The notes under the pieces were generated by a model. It was not told where the DNA came from. It did no database searches and saw nothing but the letters and a program-made list of their open reading frames with translations. Made by a program: the position numbers and the translations under genes. 64,000 bases of DNA from assembly GCA_905235225.1 (NCBI GenBank), contig CAJOKE010000003.1, forward strand, positions 18,816 through 82,815, read 5' to 3'. Shown one piece after another: positions 61,496 to 64,000 of this stretch. Position 1 is the first letter of the stretch; the number at the start of each line of letters is the position of its first letter. The DNA comes from Paludibacteraceae bacterium. GTDB lineage: Bacteria > Bacteroidota > Bacteroidia > Bacteroidales > Paludibacteraceae.

Positions 61496-61996
61496 ATTTT
61501 GAAAACATTATGGACACAATTTTTACTGACTGTTTTTGTTAGATTTGATGTTATCTTTTTCAAAATCTGAACATCCACGCTGGAGGGTTTACGTCTAATC
61601 GGGGTGGATTTCAGTAGCTGGCCTTTGACAATATACCACCGCCTGCCCGACAGGTTGCCTGCATGGTGATGCAGAGCAGGTATTCAGTTATTGGAAGCAA
61701 GACATAAGAAGGCGTTTATTGTAAACGCTGTTTGCGACTCGAATCTTCGCAACATTTTGTACCAAGTCACAACAGATGCAATGAATGTCCTCGGGATATG
61801 TAATTATCCCTTGATTGTATGTGCCGTGTGCATATCATACAATCCTGTTCCTGAAAGGGAATAGGATTTGTATATACCACATGGCTTGTCAAGGATTACA
61901 TATTTCAGCGTGGACTTCGTTTGTTATTCTACTTGGTACAGGGATTGCGAAGCCCTTGATGAGCGTGAAGAACAAAAGAACTTCACGCTTTTAATT
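61496..61996 (+). ncRNA. Probable structured non-coding RNA, ~500 nt, class not identified
   Basis: A good promoter at one end and a terminator at the other bracket DNA with no credible open frame. Hairpins seen: 61567-61578 with 61604-61614; cctg/cagg 61642-61654; ctgcat/atgcag 61659-61674; gcgttta/taaacgc 61712-61728; tgcga/tcgca 61733-61751; gggata/tatccc 61793-61810; gattgtatg/catacaatc 61813-61844; ggaatagga with 61843-61851; tcaagg/ccttga 61889-61959; acttcg/cgaag inside it. I find no RNase P, tmRNA, SRP or 6S landmarks that I know. The 5' end is estimated from the promoter. Confidence 0.6.
61962..61996 (+). terminator. Terminator of the structured RNA
   Basis: A nine-bp stem agcgtgaag/cttcacgct (61962-61970 with 61981-61989), loop of ten, then tttaatttt. 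A TAATTTTG at 61992-61999 might also serve as a -7 box for the next gene, but no -33 box is in place. Confidence 0.8.
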
Positions 61997-62082
61997 TTGT
62001 ATATACTGACAAACAATATTAACACAAACCGGAGCAAGCCGAAAATCCGACAAAGAGTAGGCAATAAAATCTATTTATTATT

Positions 62083-62442
62083 ATGGAACAAAGTAAACTT
62101 GACATGTATTTGGCTACAAACGCCAAAATGTTTTCACCGACAAAAATGCCTATGATCAAAGAAGCATTAAGTAAATTAGATGATAGCAAATTTATTTACT
62201 TGCAGAGTGTTGAATATAAAGATCCTAACACAGTTCTGATTCTCTCTATTATATTAGGAACATTGGGCATTGATCGATTTATTTTAGGAGATGCTAGTAT
62301 GGGAGTGCTTAAATTGTTAACATGCGGGGGCGTGTACATTTGGTGGATTCTTGATATGGTTAATGCCCAGCAAAGAACCCAAGAGTACAACTATAAAAAA
62401 TTGAGCGATACCTTATTGGCCCAAGGTGTAACATTATTTTGA
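62083..62442 (+). CDS. TM2 domain protein
   Basis: 119 residues. The TM2 domain is formed by two membrane helices (VLILSIILGTLGIDRFILGD and LKLLTCGGVYIWWILDMV) with the LGxxRFxLG and GGxWxxWDM-type motifs. The N-terminus resembles the SRPMYL-type leader found on many bacterial TM2 proteins. Start of a cluster of AT-rich membrane genes; overlaps the next gene by one base. Role unknown. Confidence 0.88.
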   Translation: MEQSKLDMYLATNAKMFSPTKMPMIKEALSKLDDSKFIYLQSVEYKDPNTVLILSIILGTLGIDRFILGDASMGVLKLLTCGGVYIWWILDMVNAQQRTQEYNYKKLSDTLLAQGVTLF

Positions 62443-62825
62443 TGAAACGCTTCTCGTCGCTATATAAATTAATTACGATAGAGGTATTTATACTTTTATT
62501 CATAATAATGTCGTATCAACTGAAGTTACCAATATTTTGTCCATTCAAATACATTACCGGAATCCCATGTCCTGGATGTGGTGGGCAAAGAGCTTTATTT
62601 TCAATCCTGCACGGTGACATAATTAATGCCATGTGTATAAATCCTTTATCAGTATTTGTTATCCTTTTTGCTTTCATTGCTCCGGTGTGGTTGTTTGTTG
62701 ACTGTTACCGAGGCACAGACAGTTTGCACCGGGTAATGAAAAGCAAATGGTCTTGGAAAACAATAACAATTGTGGCTATAATTATTATTGCTAATTGGAT
62801 ATGGAATATCTATAAACAAATATAA
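62442..62825 (+). CDS. DUF2752 family membrane protein
   Basis: 127 residues; the ATG at 62442 is used rather than the TTG three bases earlier. Motifs: IPCPGCGGQRALFSILHGD (the Cys-Pro-Gly-Cys-Gly hallmark of DUF2752) and NPLSVFVILFAFIAP; three membrane segments. In other bacteria DUF2752 proteins often sit beside TM2 proteins, as here. Function unknown. Confidence 0.88.
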   Translation: MKRFSSLYKLITIEVFILLFIIMSYQLKLPIFCPFKYITGIPCPGCGGQRALFSILHGDIINAMCINPLSVFVILFAFIAPVWLFVDCYRGTDSLHRVMKSKWSWKTITIVAIIIIANWIWNIYKQI

Positions 62826-62827
62826 TT

Positions 62828-63322
62828 ATGGGACAAACTAATACATCCGTATTATCACGCTTCCCCGAATATGGGTTTAAGAGTACAAGCGTATATAACA
62901 AAAGAGCAAAGGGTAGAAAATGGTTGCTGGCGTTGTTTATTTTTTTAGGAGTCTTATGTGGATTTTTAGTAATTTCAGGTATTGTTGCATTGTTCGTATA
63001 CGTTATTGCAGGATTAGATGGCTATCGTGCTGATCATATTAGTGGGATTGCATCTTTAGTTTTGAGTATTGGTGTATCTTTGCCTTTATTCTTAATGGTG
63101 CTTATAAAATTTTGGTTTCAAAAAGGTATTCTCACTAGTTCATTTTCTGACTATATCCAAGCAAAAGGACGAAATCGTATCTATGTGAAAGATGGTAAAT
63201 TTGGTCTTGTAAAAGGACTCAATTATAAGATACTAATCCCTGCAATGTACGATAAGTTAATGTGGGTGCAGGAAGACGAGGTACTAAAAGCATATCTCAC
63301 AAGGAGAGGAATTTCTCATTGA
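62828..63322 (+). CDS. Hypothetical membrane protein with WG-like tail
   Basis: 164 residues. Two membrane helices (WLLALFIFLGVLCGFLVISG and IASLVLSIGVSLPLFLMVLI) precede a soluble end with DGKFGLVKG and LIPAMYDKLMWV. This resembles one WG repeat (DGKyGli...IPpkYD). It lies 2 bp after the DUF2752 gene. Function unknown. Confidence 0.7.
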   Translation: MGQTNTSVLSRFPEYGFKSTSVYNKRAKGRKWLLALFIFLGVLCGFLVISGIVALFVYVIAGLDGYRADHISGIASLVLSIGVSLPLFLMVLIKFWFQKGILTSSFSDYIQAKGRNRIYVKDGKFGLVKGLNYKILIPAMYDKLMWVQEDEVLKAYLTRRGISH

Positions 63323-63349
63323 TATACATAATAATAAATTAAGTTAATT

Positions 63350-64000
63350 ATGAATACCACTTTGAAAAACGTCTTACTAACTACTGTTATCGCACTATGG
63401 TTGGTCTTCATTGGCTATAGTCTTTCGTGTTTTATAGCTTATCTCATTGGATGTCCTCCATTCGTAGCACCATTAGTGTTTACAATAGTAGCAATTATAG
63501 CTCTCGTAGGAGGTCTCGCAATGCGAAAGAAAAAGGAAATATCATCTCTATTCTTCGTATTGTTTTGCTCTCTCTTTATTAGCAGTCTTTCGAATACCAT
63601 CATTTTAAGCGTTAAATTTAACGACCGCACCTATAGGAATGCTATTATATCTAATTTCTCAGACTATCGTAATCCCCAAACGTCTGTTTATAATAAATGG
63701 GGATTCAATATAATAGAAGCAAAGGGAAGAATTCAGTACGAAGATGATTATGTTTATATAAAGACAAAGACTAGAGTTTACTGTGCAGATTATGAGGGCG
63801 AAACGTATGGTTATAAAGAATGGGAACCCGACAAAGATTATGGTTATAAAACAGATTATATAACTGAATGTGAAATTATTCAACATCCTTATACCAGACT
63901 ATATTATTATAAGACAAACAAGATAATCTCGTATCGAGGTTATGAAGATATTGATGACTTAGGTATTGATGCTGAAAATAATTTGTATTTAGATTGTTAT
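63350..64000 (+). CDS. Hypothetical membrane protein, 3' end outside the window
   Basis: The frame from the ATG at 63350 stays open to the last base, giving 217 residues. Three hydrophobic helices come first (LLTTVIALWLVFIGYSLSCF, PLVFTIVAIIALVGGL, SSLFFVLFCSLFISSL). A hydrophilic Tyr/Asp-rich domain follows (DYGYKTDY, GYEDIDDLGID). A reverse-strand frame at 63659-63886 is its shadow. Visibly AT-rich, like the three genes before it. Family not recognised. Confidence 0.72.
   Translation, partial: MNTTLKNVLLTTVIALWLVFIGYSLSCFIAYLIGCPPFVAPLVFTIVAIIALVGGLAMRKKKEISSLFFVLFCSLFISSLSNTIILSVKFNDRTYRNAIISNFSDYRNPQTSVYNKWGFNIIEAKGRIQYEDDYVYIKTKTRVYCADYEGETYGYKEWEPDKDYGYKTDYITECEIIQHPYTRLYYYKTNKIISYRGYEDIDDLGIDAENNLYLDCY

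Noticed and set aside
61496..61996. RNase P RNA, tmRNA or SRP RNA
   Set aside because: I see no P4-type GAAAGTCC element, no tRNA-like 3' end with tag frame, and no SRP GGAAG tetraloop region.
61868..62155. 95-residue frame across the RNA terminator and TM2 gene start
   Set aside because: It runs through a terminator hairpin and overlaps a clear TM2 gene; composition is random.

Overview
The window is chromosomal DNA from a member of the Bacteroidota, most likely order Bacteroidales. The support is: Bacteroidota promoters throughout (TTTG, about 20 bp, TAnnTTTG), few Shine-Dalgarno sequences, a type IX secretion (T9SS) plug-domain protein, secreted proteins with Bacteroidales-type C-terminal tails, lineage families (DUF4494, DUF3098), and the rnfBCDGEA gene order. 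No rRNA, tRNA, IS element, prophage or CRISPR array was seen. Species cannot be named from the sequence alone.

Layout. 1-0.4 kb: 3' end of a T9SS plug-domain gene. 0.6-5.9 kb (minus): exopolysaccharide operon of a sugar dehydrogenase, two Wza-type lipoproteins and a Wzz/BY-kinase. 6-8 kb: sensor kinase. 8-9.5 kb (plus): His-rich permease and tRNA methyltransferase. 9.9-11.1 kb (minus): infC-rpmI-rplT. 11.3-14.3 kb: lipoprotein and PpiD-like foldase. 14.4-16.4 kb (minus): SpoIID and an amino-sugar kinase. 16.5-20.6 kb (plus): glycosyltransferase, lipoprotein, DUF4494-YggS-phosphopantetheinyl transferase. 20.6-30.1 kb (minus): seven-gene operon DUF3098-uppP-truB-queA-ung-polA-giant secreted protein. 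30.2-31.9 kb: nucleotidyltransferase and lipid kinase. 32.3-33.8 kb (plus): cmk-ispH. 33.8-37.5 kb (minus): thioredoxin, antiporter, epimerase. 37.6 kb: aroB. 38.5-43.1 kb (minus): three related secreted proteins. 43.2-47.3 kb (minus): ftsK-lolA-trxB. 47.4-52.9 kb (plus): rseC-rnfBCDGEA, then a split fucose-isomerase-like locus. 54-58.5 kb (minus): membrane protein, two acyl-CoA-ligase paralogues, coaX. 58.9-61.4 kb (plus): island of small proteins with three paralogues. 61.5-62.0 kb: probable structured RNA. 62.1-64 kb: AT-rich small membrane proteins, the last running off the window.

Most genes are housekeeping or envelope functions. Polysaccharide synthesis and export, undecaprenyl-phosphate recycling, amino-sugar salvage, LolA and PpiD all serve the envelope. 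Rnf couples ferredoxin and NAD redox to ion pumping.

The least ordinary signals are: (1) seven intergenic tandem arrays with unrelated unit sequences but the same 11- or 22-bp period; (2) an unassigned RNA of about 500 nt with its own promoter, many hairpins and a terminator; (3) an infC start that appears to be AUU or AUA behind a strong Shine-Dalgarno; (4) a DNA polymerase I without the 3'-5' exonuclease domain; (5) promoters sharing a near-palindromic 16-bp -33 region that can serve both strands; and (6) an operonic island of small paralogous proteins.
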